Source: Thermoplasmata archaeon
Lineage (GTDB): Archaea > Thermoplasmatota > Thermoplasmata > Sysuiplasmatales > Sysuiplasmataceae
Length of the DNA stretch: 22,705 nucleotides
Direction: 5' to 3'
Assembly: GCA_021811925.1 (NCBI GenBank)
Contig: JAKAPY010000006.1
Span: 1 to 22,705 of the forward strand
A program made the translations under genes and the position numbers. Positions within the stretch are counted from its first letter, which is position 1. The number at the start of each line of letters is the position of its first letter. Under the pieces are notes generated by a model, which had not been told where the DNA came from, made no database searches, and was given only the letters and a program-made list of their open reading frames with translations. Below are positions 1-8,579 of this stretch, piece by piece.

Positions 1-3000
1 ACATCAATACATTATTACACGACTGCAAACGCGAGTGTTGTCTATGCCAACAGTAATCCTCTGTCATTGCCGGCCTCGATTGGTAATTTTGTCTCCTCAA
101 TCAATGGCCTCACGGACATCGTGAAGGTGAGGCCACAACTGGTGCATGCACCGCTTTCGGGAATCGGTGAAATGTCACACCTCACCGCATCATCTGCGAC
201 GAATGGAGCCTCCTATGAGTCCGTTTCCTCGGTAGTCAATTTCACGAACCCCGGATATCTGTATACTAATTCTTCATTTCCCTACGGCGTTACTCAGTTC
301 ATAAACCCCTCAACGCTGACAGTCGCCTATAACGCCACACCGCTTTACAGGCTCGGAGACATGGGTCAGGGATCGACGGTAGCCGTGGTCATGGCGGGAG
401 GTTACAATCCCTCAGATCTCTCCAGTTACGCGTCGCTTGTTTTCAACGATTCCAACCAGATACTCACCAGGCTCACGCCTTACCCCGTGAATGGCGCCAC
501 TTCGAACGCAACGTATCCAAGCAACGTAACGCTTACAAGCACCGACGCCTTCGAAATGACGCTCGACATTGAGTATTCCAGTACAATGGCACCGGCAGCG
601 CATATAGATGCCGTGTACGGCCCTTCACTGAGCACAGCTTCCCTGGTCAGCGCATATGCCAAGATTACAACACTTAATCCGCTGCCAAACGTGGTCACAA
701 ACAGCTGGGGAGGACCTGAAGATACATGGTGGAACATGTATGGGCCCTCATGGCAGAGCGCTCTTGCGCTTGAGAACTATTTCATGGAACTGGCTTCAAT
801 GGGCTCCACCGTGGTGGCTGCATCTGGGGATTCGGGAGGTTTCGACAACTATTCGGGCCAGCTGTCTCTGTCGTTTCCGGCCTCCTCGCCCTATGTGGTG
901 GCGGTAGGAGGCGTCACGACCAGCGTTGCAAACGCCTCAGGAATTGCATTCCCCTCCCCTTCGCCCTATGTTGTTAATGAGACCGTCGCAGCCTACGGTT
1001 ATTCAGAGATCGCCTCCCAGCCTATCTGGTTGCCGGACTACCCTCTGAACGGATCTCCGGTCTCGATGGCGGCAGGGGAACAATACTGGTATACGCCTTC
1101 TTCCTCAGGACCTGATTCTTCATCAGGGGGAATGGGCCTGAGTTACTGGTTCCAGCAGCCATGGTGGCAGCACGGCCTGACGGTACCGGACAGCGGGAGG
1201 AGAATGGTGGCGGACATTTCTGCCGAAGCGAATTTCAATGAAACGGTATACTTTTCCGGCGCATGGAATTTCTTCTGGGGAGGGACCAGTTTCGCAGCGC
1301 CGACAATAGCCGGGGAATTCGCCCTCTTGGATACATACCTTAACTCGACTGCCGGGAACACAAAGGGTCGCAGCAGCTACTATCTCGGGACGGCACTCCC
1401 GCTAATCTACAATCTCGGGAGCGACGGCCACCTGAGTCTCCGGCCCTATGACCAGGCAGCATCTGGAAGCAATGCATGGGACGCAAGGGCCGCCACGAAT
1501 GAGCTGGGTTGGCCAGGCCATCAGAACTGGTCCACAGGTTGGGCAGATGTAACTCCGGGATGGAATATGCCGACAGGCTGGGGTGTTCCGGATGTGTTCA
1601 ATATGGTTTCCGATGCAAATGCACTCCTTAATCCGAAAAGCTCCTCTGATGCGAACATTGTGCTGCTTGACGGTTCACCAGCCAAAAGCATTCAGGGAAA
1701 TGCGACCTACGTCTTCAAGCTTGTCAACCAGACACTTGTGCCCCAGGCAAATGCCGTTGTGAATATCACGTTCGCAACCGGCAGCGCCCCTCCCGCCTAT
1801 GTTGTCGAGACGACAAATGCAGGTGGCAACTTTACTTTCAACGCCACCGGCTTGACTGGATACCTTGCCTTCTACTCCTCCGTTTCGGGCGGCACCGGGT
1901 TTCAGTCCGTCTGGGTTTCCCCCGCCAACCTGACTTCAGGCACGCTGTCGGTGAAAGTGCTGGGCCGGACATCATTCATGGGCGGCTTCGATGTCTTCAA
2001 CGGTTTTGTCGAGCCACAGTACCCGGCGATTGAGCCAATGATGCCGAATACATTCGCGGTCGAGGTCACTTACTTCCGCTCACCTTCCTCATCCGGAACA
2101 AACGTTTACAACGCCATGGTGACTGCCGGATTGCCGTCGCCGCCCGGGTTCTCCTCCCCGCCCGCCTATCCAAACAGCTATTACCGGAACACCCTGAACG
2201 GCACTGCGCTCAGGTCCCTCAGCTTTACCAATATGCTTGGAATCGCTTATGTGGAAACGTGGAACGTCCCCTCCACGCAGAACTATACAGTGATTGCGAC
2301 TTATCTTGGACTCAACGCCTCCGCCTCATTCGAGGTTGCCCCTCATTACACGATAAGCGCCGGCAATTCTTTTTCCTCGACGTACTCAAGAGAATACGGA
2401 GGTGGCACGGGCTACCTTGCCCTTGGCGCGAAAAACACAATCATTGCACCTGGGGCGGAAGGGAACGCACAGTACACGCTGTCCGTCAGGGTGACAGACT
2501 GGCAGGGTGCTCCCGTTGCAGACGTACCTGTTGACATTGCGACTCCGAACACCGCAACACCCCCCTTCGTGGCCCAACCTGTTGCAGGGACTGAAACAAG
2601 GACAAATGCAGTCGGCATGGCTAGCATAGTAATAGACATGCAGCTCACTCTTGATTCGCTGAATTCCGGCGGCCAGCTGCTCATCCAGGCTTTCAACACT
2701 AGCTATGCATCCGCCCAGACAACGGTGACCGTCGGAGGCAATACCGTGACCTTGCCTGGACCAACTAACGACAGCTGCTCAATTCTGGAGCTGCTGCAGC
2801 CCGTCTTCGGGCAGATACAGACCTTCATGGATGTGAACGGAGCAGAAATACAGTCTGATTATATCGGAACTGTGGGCACTTCTGCATCGTTCTATGTCAG
2901 TACACCCCTCCCGACGGGGTTTGTCGCATACAACAACTTGTCGGCCATAAACTACAGCCTGGACGGGGCGCCGCCCACGACTGTCCCGCTTCCTGCCGTT

Positions 3001-3813
3001 GGCCAGGCGAGTTTCCTCTGGCATTTCAATTTGCCAGCTCTGGGCACTGGACCGCATTCCATTCTTGTGCAATTCAATGACAGCATTGGTTTCAACTATT
3101 CGATGGACTTCACCTTCCACGTGATAGGGCAGGGTGTTGATCCGCCGCCCACCGTCGCATTCTCATCGCCAAAAGACCTCTCTTATGTTAGTGGGAGCAC
3201 AACGGTAACATTCACAACAATGGAAAGTGCCTACCTGCTTTCCGAAACGCTCACCGTTGGAAACAGGAGCTACAGTGTGGCTGGTTCGGGCCGCCTGACG
3301 TTCAATGCAAGCGTGTTTGGATATGGCCTGCTTCTTCTGACGCTGAAGGCTGTCAACCTGAATGGAGTCTCTTCCACCGCCTACCTTACCCTTTACGGCA
3401 CACCACAGCCTGTTCCCACGGCAGCCATAATCTCTCCCGGGGATTATGAGGTGATAAGCGGCACGGGTAACGTTTCGGTCGGCCTGTCCTACTCGGGGAA
3501 CTATCTTGCGGCGGAGACGCTTACCATTACAGGGCCCGGGGTTAATGCAACATACAACACCTCTGGTTCAACCTCCGTCGTATTCAGTGGCCTTGGACCT
3601 GGATTGTATGTGCTGAATTACACGGTGACAAGCAAGGATGGGAACAGTGCGTCCTCGGTGATTCACTTTACAGTTCTCACGAGTACTGCAACGCCGGGAG
3701 GGCAGCAGAACTACACGTTGTATTTCGATATCGCGCTGGGGCTGGCAACGCTTGCATCTGGCGTTCTGGCGGGTGTCATGATTGAGAGGACGTTTAGGAA
3801 AGGAAAACTCTGA
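1..3813 (+). CDS. S53 family peptidase (sedolisin/kumamolisin type), secreted and membrane-anchored, 5'-partial
   Basis: An acid-active serine-carboxyl endopeptidase expected outside the cell. The frame is open from base 1, and the first codons resemble the end of an S53 propeptide, so the start lies before the window. All catalytic parts are visible: the Glu-x3-Asp pair (codons at 553 and 565), the oxyanion Asp in ASGDSGG (829), and the nucleophile Ser in GGTSFAAP (1288). The Ca-binding end of the domain has the Asp of WADVTPG (1546) and the Asp of GWGVPD (1591). The catalytic part ends near 1620. The remaining ~720 residues are Thr/Ser/Asn-rich beta-sandwich sequence with many N-x-S/T sequons and several Ig-like or regulatory-like modules. 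One hydrophobic helix (about 3720-3785) and a basic RTFRKGKL tail end the protein, anchoring it in the membrane. Family assignment is firm; substrate is unknown. Confidence 0.93.
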   Translation, partial: TSIHYYTTANASVVYANSNPLSLPASIGNFVSSINGLTDIVKVRPQLVHAPLSGIGEMSHLTASSATNGASYESVSSVVNFTNPGYLYTNSSFPYGVTQFINPSTLTVAYNATPLYRLGDMGQGSTVAVVMAGGYNPSDLSSYASLVFNDSNQILTRLTPYPVNGATSNATYPSNVTLTSTDAFEMTLDIEYSSTMAPAAHIDAVYGPSLSTASLVSAYAKITTLNPLPNVVTNSWGGPEDTWWNMYGPSWQSALALENYFMELASMGSTVVAASGDSGGFDNYSGQLSLSFPASSPYVVAVGGVTTSVANASGIAFPSPSPYVVNETVAAYGYSEIASQPIWLPDYPLNGSPVSMAAGEQYWYTPSSSGPDSSSGGMGLSYWFQQPWWQHGLTVPDSGRRMVADISAEANFNETVYFSGAWNFFWGGTSFAAPTIAGEFALLDTYLNSTAGNTKGRSSYYLGTALPLIYNLGSDGHLSLRPYDQAASGSNAWDARAATNELGWPGHQNWSTGWADVTPGWNMPTGWGVPDVFNMVSDANALLNPKSSSDANIVLLDGSPAKSIQGNATYVFKLVNQTLVPQANAVVNITFATGSAPPAYVVETTNAGGNFTFNATGLTGYLAFYSSVSGGTGFQSVWVSPANLTSGTLSVKVLGRTSFMGGFDVFNGFVEPQYPAIEPMMPNTFAVEVTYFRSPSSSGTNVYNAMVTAGLPSPPGFSSPPAYPNSYYRNTLNGTALRSLSFTNMLGIAYVETWNVPSTQNYTVIATYLGLNASASFEVAPHYTISAGNSFSSTYSREYGGGTGYLALGAKNTIIAPGAEGNAQYTLSVRVTDWQGAPVADVPVDIATPNTATPPFVAQPVAGTETRTNAVGMASIVIDMQLTLDSLNSGGQLLIQAFNTSYASAQTTVTVGGNTVTLPGPTNDSCSILELLQPVFGQIQTFMDVNGAEIQSDYIGTVGTSASFYVSTPLPTGFVAYNNLSAINYSLDGAPPTTVPLPAVGQASFLWHFNLPALGTGPHSILVQFNDSIGFNYSMDFTFHVIGQGVDPPPTVAFSSPKDLSYVSGSTTVTFTTMESAYLLSETLTVGNRSYSVAGSGRLTFNASVFGYGLLLLTLKAVNLNGVSSTAYLTLYGTPQPVPTAAIISPGDYEVISGTGNVSVGLSYSGNYLAAETLTITGPGVNATYNTSGSTSVVFSGLGPGLYVLNYTVTSKDGNSASSVIHFTVLTSTATPGGQQNYTLYFDIALGLATLASGVLAGVMIERTFRKGKL

Positions 3814-3828
3814 AGCCATGCTCTGGAA

Positions 3829-3876
3829 ATCTTTATTTCAGGCGAAGCAGTGGTACATCAGCCACGAGAGAGAGGT
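3829..3876 (+). promoter_or_regulatory. TATA box and Shine-Dalgarno for the lipoyl-TusA fusion gene
   Basis: CTTTATTT at 3831-3838 is a fair archaeal TATA element lying 15 bp after the protease stop. GAGGT at 3872-3876 is 5 nt before the ATG at 3882. The spacing predicts a transcript start near 3860 and a short leader, so the gene probably has its own promoter rather than relying on read-through. Confidence 0.45.
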
Positions 3877-3881
3877 CACGC

Positions 3882-4544
3882 ATGGAAACGAATGGTTGCT
3901 TCTTTCCGGACGAGCTTGAGTACTCACCGGACATGAACATCTGGTTCAGGAAGGAGAGGGAAGGGTTGTACAGTACAGGCATGACTGCCGCGGTCCTCTG
4001 GACGGCGGGAAAGCCGCTGAAGCTGGTTCTCAGGAAGAAGGGTGACGAGGTGCACGAGGGGAAAAGCATCGGAAGCGTGGAGGGGAGGAAGTACTTCGAC
4101 ATGCTCAGGATGCCGTTCAGTTGCAGGATAGTCGAGATAAACAGGGAGGCCGGAAACAGCATCACACCGAGCACAAAATCGATTTACGGCGTGCACTGGC
4201 TGGCGATGGTCGAGGCCACCCAGGCGTCCGATGCGCCGGCAAAACTGCTCGGCGGGGCGGCTGCAAGGAAGGCGGCCAATGAAAAGGTCCTCTCACTGCG
4301 GCTGCAGTGCTTTTCCGAGCTGCCTGACACCGAGATGGTGGAGATAGGAAGCGAGTGCAGCGCCGTCCTGGCGAGGCTCTCGCAGATAATGGATGGGAAG
4401 CAGAAAGGCTACGCTGTCCACCTGGTTACTGACGATATCACCTCACCCATGGAGATGGTGAGGTGGTCGGACGAATCCGGGAACAGGCTGGCCGAAACGA
4501 GGAAGGTGGACAACATATACCACTTCATTGCGGTCAGGACCTAG
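3882..4544 (+). CDS. Lipoate-binding (GcvH/LbpA-like) domain fused to a TusA-like domain
   Basis: Residues ~12-112 follow the glycine-cleavage-H/lipoate-binding fold. The order is Y-x-P-D..W, then GMTAAV, KKGDEVHEGKSIGSVE, and an E67-x-x-K70 pair placed 8 residues before Pro78, as the lipoyl lysine is in ESVKA of GcvH, then RIVEIN and YGVHWL. The GKSIGSVE stretch looks more like LbpA than housekeeping GcvH. Residues ~135-220 resemble TusA: C159, then exactly 24 residues to D184-D185, then W-S-D-x-S-G and a Y-H-F-I end. The CPxP prolines are absent (C159-S-A-V). Family knowledge: LbpA carries lipoate in the sHdr sulfur-oxidation system, and TusA hands over persulfide sulfur. The fused role, a cytoplasmic sulfur carrier, is inference. 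The gene ends 2 bp from the convergent rhodanese. The N-terminal domain is more secure than the C-terminal one. Confidence 0.72.
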   Translation: METNGCFFPDELEYSPDMNIWFRKEREGLYSTGMTAAVLWTAGKPLKLVLRKKGDEVHEGKSIGSVEGRKYFDMLRMPFSCRIVEINREAGNSITPSTKSIYGVHWLAMVEATQASDAPAKLLGGAAARKAANEKVLSLRLQCFSELPDTEMVEIGSECSAVLARLSQIMDGKQKGYAVHLVTDDITSPMEMVRWSDESGNRLAETRKVDNIYHFIAVRT

Positions 4545-4546
4545 GC

Positions 4547-5389
4547 TCACTTCTCTACAGGGTTCCTTATGCCGTTACCCCACTCGCTCCAAGAGCCGTC
4601 GTAGTTCACGACGTTTCTATAGCCAAGAAGGTGGGTCAGGACAAACCAGGTGTGCGACGATCTCTCGCCGATCCTGCAGTAGGTGACGATCTTCTTGTCG
4701 GGTGTAATGCCTTTGGACTGGTAAAGCTTCATTAGCTCGTCAGCCGTCTTGAATGTTCCGTCCTCGTTGACTGCCTGACCCCATGGTATATTGACCGCCC
4801 CTGGGATATGGCCGCCCCTCTGCGCTCCCTCGTTGGGGTACTCCGGGGGGGCAAGAACCTGGCCAGTGTACTCTGCTGGACTCCTCACATCGACAAGTCC
4901 CCAGTCCTTCTTGCCGAGGACGCCCTTTACATCATGCATGAAGGCGCGTATGGAACTGTCGGGCTCCTTTGCCCTGTATGCCGTTTTTGTTATGGCTGGC
5001 ACATCCTTCGTCACCAGCCTGTCCTCTGCAAGCCACTTCTTCCTGCCGCCATTCATGAGCTTCACATTCTCGACACCATAGTATAGAAGGTCCCAGAGTG
5101 CATAGGCGGCAAACCAGTTGTTGAAGTCGCCGTAAAGGACAATTGTGGTTCCGTTGCCGATGCCCGACCTGCCAAGCAGCTCCTCCAGATGCTTCCTGCT
5201 CAGCAGATCCCTTGTGACAGGATCGTTCAAATCCTTTTTCCAGTCGAAAAGAATGGCGCCTGGAACATGGCTCTGGTTGTAATTTGGAACCGGATCATAG
5301 TCCACTTCTACAATTCTTACTGATTTGTTATCAAGATTATTTGCGACCCATTCGGTGCTTACAAGCGAATCCTTCTTCGCATACTCCAC
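4547..5389 (-). CDS. Thiosulfate sulfurtransferase (two-domain rhodanese)
   Basis: Transfers sulfane sulfur from thiosulfate or a similar donor to thiol acceptors through an enzyme persulfide in the cytoplasm. The N-terminal rhodanese domain (~1-125) has HVPGAILFDW but carries Asp (YGDFNN) where a catalytic cysteine would sit, so it is structural. The C-terminal domain has LVDVRSPAEY, GHIPGAVNIPW and the active loop C238-R-I-G-E-R-S followed by SHTWFVL, the thiosulfate-type rather than mercaptopyruvate-type loop. I start at GTG 5389, preceded by AGGTGG at 5399-5394, because homologues begin just before the YAKKDSLVSTEWV segment. An ATG at 5419 would add 10 residues and has no ribosome site. 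AT-rich sequence at 5422-5440 can serve as the TATA region. It is convergent with the lipoyl-TusA fusion and divergent from a small zinc-finger gene. Confidence 0.9.
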   Translation of the reverse strand: MEYAKKDSLVSTEWVANNLDNKSVRIVEVDYDPVPNYNQSHVPGAILFDWKKDLNDPVTRDLLSRKHLEELLGRSGIGNGTTIVLYGDFNNWFAAYALWDLLYYGVENVKLMNGGRKKWLAEDRLVTKDVPAITKTAYRAKEPDSSIRAFMHDVKGVLGKKDWGLVDVRSPAEYTGQVLAPPEYPNEGAQRGGHIPGAVNIPWGQAVNEDGTFKTADELMKLYQSKGITPDKKIVTYCRIGERSSHTWFVLTHLLGYRNVVNYDGSWSEWGNGIRNPVEK

Positions 5390-5538
5390 GAAACCACCTG
5401 CTATTCCTATCGAATACATCTGTATTTGAAATTTTAGTCTTGCTCATGGCTACCGTGTTTGCCCTGAATGTAGGCGTTGGTGCGACAGGAAAAGAGATAA
5501 CTACAAGGTGGATCTTTGTTCGGGGAGATGGTGAAACT

Positions 5539-5700
5539 ATGGCAGATGACCCGCATGTGATGCACTGTGCCTACTGCGAACTGAGAATAGGGTACAACCC
5601 TGACCAATCGACGGCCGAGGTACCACTCTTCTGCGATGACGACTGCTACGCGCACTTCAAGGAGAAGTATCCCGACAAGGTAAAGCAGGGCTGGCCCTGA
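5539..5700 (+). CDS. Small TRASH-like zinc-finger protein, 53 aa
   Basis: A small protein with C10-x2-C13, 18 residues, then C32-x3-C36 (HCAYC ... FCDDDC), followed by YAHFKEKYP. This is the spacing and shape of TRASH/YHS-like metal-binding fingers, which in archaea occur in heavy-metal sensors and chaperones. The frame is open upstream to 5284, but that part overlaps the rhodanese start and its promoter. I therefore start at ATG 5539, where GGTGA lies 5 nt upstream. It is divergent from the rhodanese. A metal or sulfur-stress accessory role is only suggested by context; a free-standing treble-clef zinc protein of other function is equally possible. Confidence 0.7.
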   Translation: MADDPHVMHCAYCELRIGYNPDQSTAEVPLFCDDDCYAHFKEKYPDKVKQGWP

Positions 5701-5811
5701 CTGAATTCCACTGCTGATTGAAAGCGCCAAGTCAAGCCGCTCACTTGAATCTAGCCGCGGCCTGACGGCCTCGGCGCATCCGCGGGAAGAAAAGATGGCA
5801 GGTAGGGAACG

Positions 5812-6951
5812 ATGAAATTCAACGCAACAGAAGAACAGAAGCTGATATCGTCAACCGTAAGGGAATTCGCCGAAAAGGAAGTCAGGCCGATAGCATCGGA
5901 CATTGAAGAGGAGATGCGCTTCCCCGTTGAGCTGCTCCCGAGGATGGCCTCCCTTGGACTAATGGGGATGCAGGTACCTGAGGAGTACGGCGGCGCGGGC
6001 CTTGACTCCGTGAGCTACGCGATGTCAATTGAGGAGCTAGCTAGGGTGAGCGCATCTGTTGCAATAATTGTCTCGGTCCATAATTCCCTCGTCCTTTATC
6101 CGCTCCTCAAGTTTGGAAGGGAGGATCAGAAGAGGAAATACGTGCCTGACATGGTTGCAGGGAAGCGACTGGGAGCCTACTGCATCACGGAGGCTACTGC
6201 CGGTTCGGACGTCTCCAACGAATCATCGCTTGGAGTGCGTGACGGGGACAATTACGTCCTGAACGGAGAGAAACTTTTCATAACCAACGGCGACAAGGCG
6301 GATGTTTTCTTCGTCATGATAAGGACGTCCCCGGGAAAAGGAAGCAGGGGACTGAGCGCATTTATGATTGAGCGCGGGACAAAGGGCTTCAACATTTCCG
6401 CCCCACTGAAGAAAATGGGTCTGAACGCGTCTGGAACAGTCTCCATCCACCTCGAGAACTGCGTAGTGCCAGCTGAAAGCATGCTCGGAAACGAGGGGGA
6501 CGGGATGAAGATAGCCCTTTCGACTCTTGATGGCGGAAGAATAGGAGTCGGTGCGCAGAGCCTGGGAATCGCCCAGGGCGCATTCGAGGCTGCTCTTGAA
6601 TATTCCAAACAGCGAGAGCAATTCGGCAGAAAAATCTCGGAGTTCCAGGGAATACAGTGGATGCTCGCAGACATGGCCATGAAGGTTGAAGCTTCCCGGC
6701 TGCTCCTGTACAAGGCTGCATACCTTCGCGATGAAGGGAAGGACTACTCACTGGCCGCGTCAATGGCGAAGCTCTTCGCATCCGAAACAGCAAATGAGGT
6801 GGCTGACAAGGCCGTGCAGATTCACGGCGGAGTCGGGTACATACGTGGAACTCCCGTGGAGCGGTTCTACAGGGATGCCAGGATCACCAGGCTCTACGAA
6901 GGGACGAGCGAGATTCAGCGACTGGTTATTTCCAGAAAGCTGCTCAAGTGA
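5812..6951 (+). CDS. Acyl-CoA dehydrogenase (short-chain/butyryl type)
   Basis: FAD enzyme that makes the alpha,beta double bond in acyl-CoA during fatty-acid or branched-chain amino-acid breakdown, passing electrons to an electron-transfer flavoprotein. The 379-residue length is typical. Visible signatures are the all-alpha N-terminal domain, YCITEATAGSDVS (FAD/substrate), LNGEKLFITNG, REQFGRKISEFQGIQ, and QIHGGVGYIRGTPVERFYRD. The catalytic base is E363 in LYEGTSEIQ. The start ATG at 5812 has GGTAGGGA just upstream. Its stop TGA directly abuts the stop of the convergent aminotransferase with no bases between them. The 111 bp before it hold a CCGCGG repeat (5755 and 5780) and no clear TATA box. 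Substrate chain length cannot be read from sequence alone. Confidence 0.95.
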   Translation: MKFNATEEQKLISSTVREFAEKEVRPIASDIEEEMRFPVELLPRMASLGLMGMQVPEEYGGAGLDSVSYAMSIEELARVSASVAIIVSVHNSLVLYPLLKFGREDQKRKYVPDMVAGKRLGAYCITEATAGSDVSNESSLGVRDGDNYVLNGEKLFITNGDKADVFFVMIRTSPGKGSRGLSAFMIERGTKGFNISAPLKKMGLNASGTVSIHLENCVVPAESMLGNEGDGMKIALSTLDGGRIGVGAQSLGIAQGAFEAALEYSKQREQFGRKISEFQGIQWMLADMAMKVEASRLLLYKAAYLRDEGKDYSLAASMAKLFASETANEVADKAVQIHGGVGYIRGTPVERFYRDARITRLYEGTSEIQRLVISRKLLK

Positions 6952-8292
6952 TCATGTTCCCGTTTTTGAGATCGCCCTGTCCAGTATCTCCACCGCTGTG
7001 TCTATCTGTCCCGTCGTCACATTGAGTGACGGTATCAGCCTGATTCCGGACTTTCCGCAGCCCAGGAGTATGAGACCCATCCTGTGCGCTTCGGTAATTA
7101 TCTGGTCCCTCTCCTTCTGAGCATGTTCCTTCGTCTTCCTGTCCCTGACGAATTCGACTGCAAGCATGAGGCCCAGGCCCCTGACATCACCGATCAGCTC
7201 GTGTTTTGACTTCAATTCATCTAGCCTCTTCCTGAAGTATGAACCCATTTTTTCGGAATTGGCAACAAGGCCCTCCTCCTGTATGACATCGAGGGTCGCC
7301 ATTGAAGCAGCGCATCCCACAAGGTTCCCGCCGAAAGTGTTGGAGTGCGCTCCCTGGACGCCAAAGTCGAGGTCCTTCCTGAAGACCGTTGCCGATATCG
7401 GTATCCCCGAGCCGAGCGACTTCGATGTGGTCAGTATGTCTGGAGCGATGCCCCAGTGTTCTATGCCCCACATCTTTCCGGTGCGTCCCAGGCCTGCCTG
7501 CACCTCGTCGCTCGCAAAAAGTATGCCGTATTTCTTCAGTATCCTGTGTATTGTGGGATAAAACTCTCTGGGCGGAACTATGTATCCTCCCTCTCCCTGG
7601 ACTGGTTCGCCGAAAAGGACTGCGACTTCATCAGGTGGTATGAAGGAGCTGAAGTATGTTTCGTCAAGCGTCTTTGCGCACCAGAGATCGCACGAAGGGA
7701 ATTCGAGATGATACGGGCACCTGTAGCAGTTTGCAAACGGGATGTGCGTCACACCGTCTAGGGCCGGGAAGAACCTCTGCTTCTGCACCGACTTGCTCGC
7801 AGTAAGCGATAGGGCGCCCATGGTCCTCCCGTGGAATCCACCTATGAAGGCAATCATTCTCTTCCTGTCTGTCGACCATCTTGCAACCTTGATTGCGGCC
7901 TCGACAGATTCCGCTCCGCTGTTTCCGAAGAAGACTTTCTTGTCAAATTCTCCGGGTGTCATCTCCGACAGTCTCTGTGCGAGAGAAGCCTGTATGTCGT
8001 AGTAGAAGTCCGTCCCCGCAAAATGCATCAGTTCCTCCGACTGCTTCTTCACCGCCTCGACAACCCTGGGATGACAGTGCCCCACATTCAGGACGCTGAT
8101 GCCGCTTGAGAAGTCGAGAAGCATATTCCCATCGACGTCTTCGACTTCAAGTCCCCTGGCCCTCTTTGCAACCACCGGGAGGCTCTTGGTGGTGGTGGCC
8201 ATGTAACTCTCATCCTTTGCGATTATTTCCCTGGCAGCCGGGCCAGGGGGTGCAACTTTGATATCAGGTACCTTCCGGGGGATGTCCTTCAT
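6952..8292 (-). CDS. Class III PLP aminotransferase with a four-cysteine insert (GABA/ornithine aminotransferase-like)
   Basis: Moves an omega- or alpha-amino group between an amino acid and an oxo acid using pyridoxal phosphate. Seen: VAPPGP N-terminal arm, GNSGAESVEAAIKVAR, GGFHGRTMGALSLT, the PLP-ring aspartate D262 in SDEVQAGLGRTG, and Schiff-base lysine K291 in TTSKSLGSGIP. A cysteine group C189-x2-C192-x8-C201-x3-C205 (CYRCP ... PSCDLWC) matches the position type of the CxxC that binds [2Fe-2S] in animal GABA aminotransferase. I start at ATG 8292, which a TTTAAAAAG box at about 8315-8323 would serve as a nearly leaderless transcript. ATG 8301 is possible. A frame extension to GTG 8403 has a composition unlike the family. 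Exact substrate is not decidable. Confidence 0.9.
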   Translation of the reverse strand: MKDIPRKVPDIKVAPPGPAAREIIAKDESYMATTTKSLPVVAKRARGLEVEDVDGNMLLDFSSGISVLNVGHCHPRVVEAVKKQSEELMHFAGTDFYYDIQASLAQRLSEMTPGEFDKKVFFGNSGAESVEAAIKVARWSTDRKRMIAFIGGFHGRTMGALSLTASKSVQKQRFFPALDGVTHIPFANCYRCPYHLEFPSCDLWCAKTLDETYFSSFIPPDEVAVLFGEPVQGEGGYIVPPREFYPTIHRILKKYGILFASDEVQAGLGRTGKMWGIEHWGIAPDILTTSKSLGSGIPISATVFRKDLDFGVQGAHSNTFGGNLVGCAASMATLDVIQEEGLVANSEKMGSYFRKRLDELKSKHELIGDVRGLGLMLAVEFVRDRKTKEHAQKERDQIITEAHRMGLILLGCGKSGIRLIPSLNVTTGQIDTAVEILDRAISKTGT

Positions 8293-8310
8293 GCAGAGCA
8301 TTACAACTTT

Positions 8311-8326
8311 CCCTCTTTTTAAAGGA
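8311..8326 (-). promoter_or_regulatory. TATA box of the class III aminotransferase
   Basis: On the minus strand this reads TCCTTTAAAAAGAGGG, a TATA element preceded by a short pyrimidine/purine stretch. About 24 bp downstream falls at 8295, next to the chosen ATG at 8292, implying an almost leaderless mRNA. Confidence 0.45.
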
Positions 8327-8449
8327 GGGTCTGATAACGACGGTCCACTGCAATCATGGGAAGAGCGGTGGCACAGAATAAAAATGCATGATGGTTTTCT
8401 CACTGCTGGTACTCTGGCTTTGCAGTTACGGCTGGTTAATGCATCGCTT

Positions 8450-8468
8450 TTACTTATATATAAAATGT
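8450..8468. promoter_or_regulatory. Symmetrical TATA-like element inside the 8293-8626 intergenic region
   Basis: ACTTATATATAAAATG is a strong TATA candidate readable in both directions. Toward the minus strand it would give a longer leader for the aminotransferase. Toward the plus strand it would start a transcript near 8485, about 140 nt before rpoK, passing only a 7-codon reading frame (ATG at 8490). The rest of this roughly 335-base gap holds the two other TATA boxes and no gene that I can support. Confidence 0.35.
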
Positions 8469-8579
8469 TACGAATATAGTAATACGCAATGGAATACCGA
8501 CCTTCGAATTGATCCGTTCTGCGGGGCGGTCATCTGGCGCAAACGCGTGACAGGTGTGCTTAAGTTAATCACGAAAGGC

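Noticed and set aside
5284..5538. Upstream extension of the small TRASH-like protein
   Set aside because: It would overlap the rhodanese start and promoter region antisense, and the residues do not resemble any finger protein; ATG 5539 has a ribosome site.
5755..5785. GC-rich repeat CCGCGG ... CCGCGG with internal GGCC-TGAC-GGCC hairpin before the acyl-CoA dehydrogenase
   Set aside because: Short stems, no T tract and self-complementary words make it likely chance; no riboswitch or terminator pattern was recognised.
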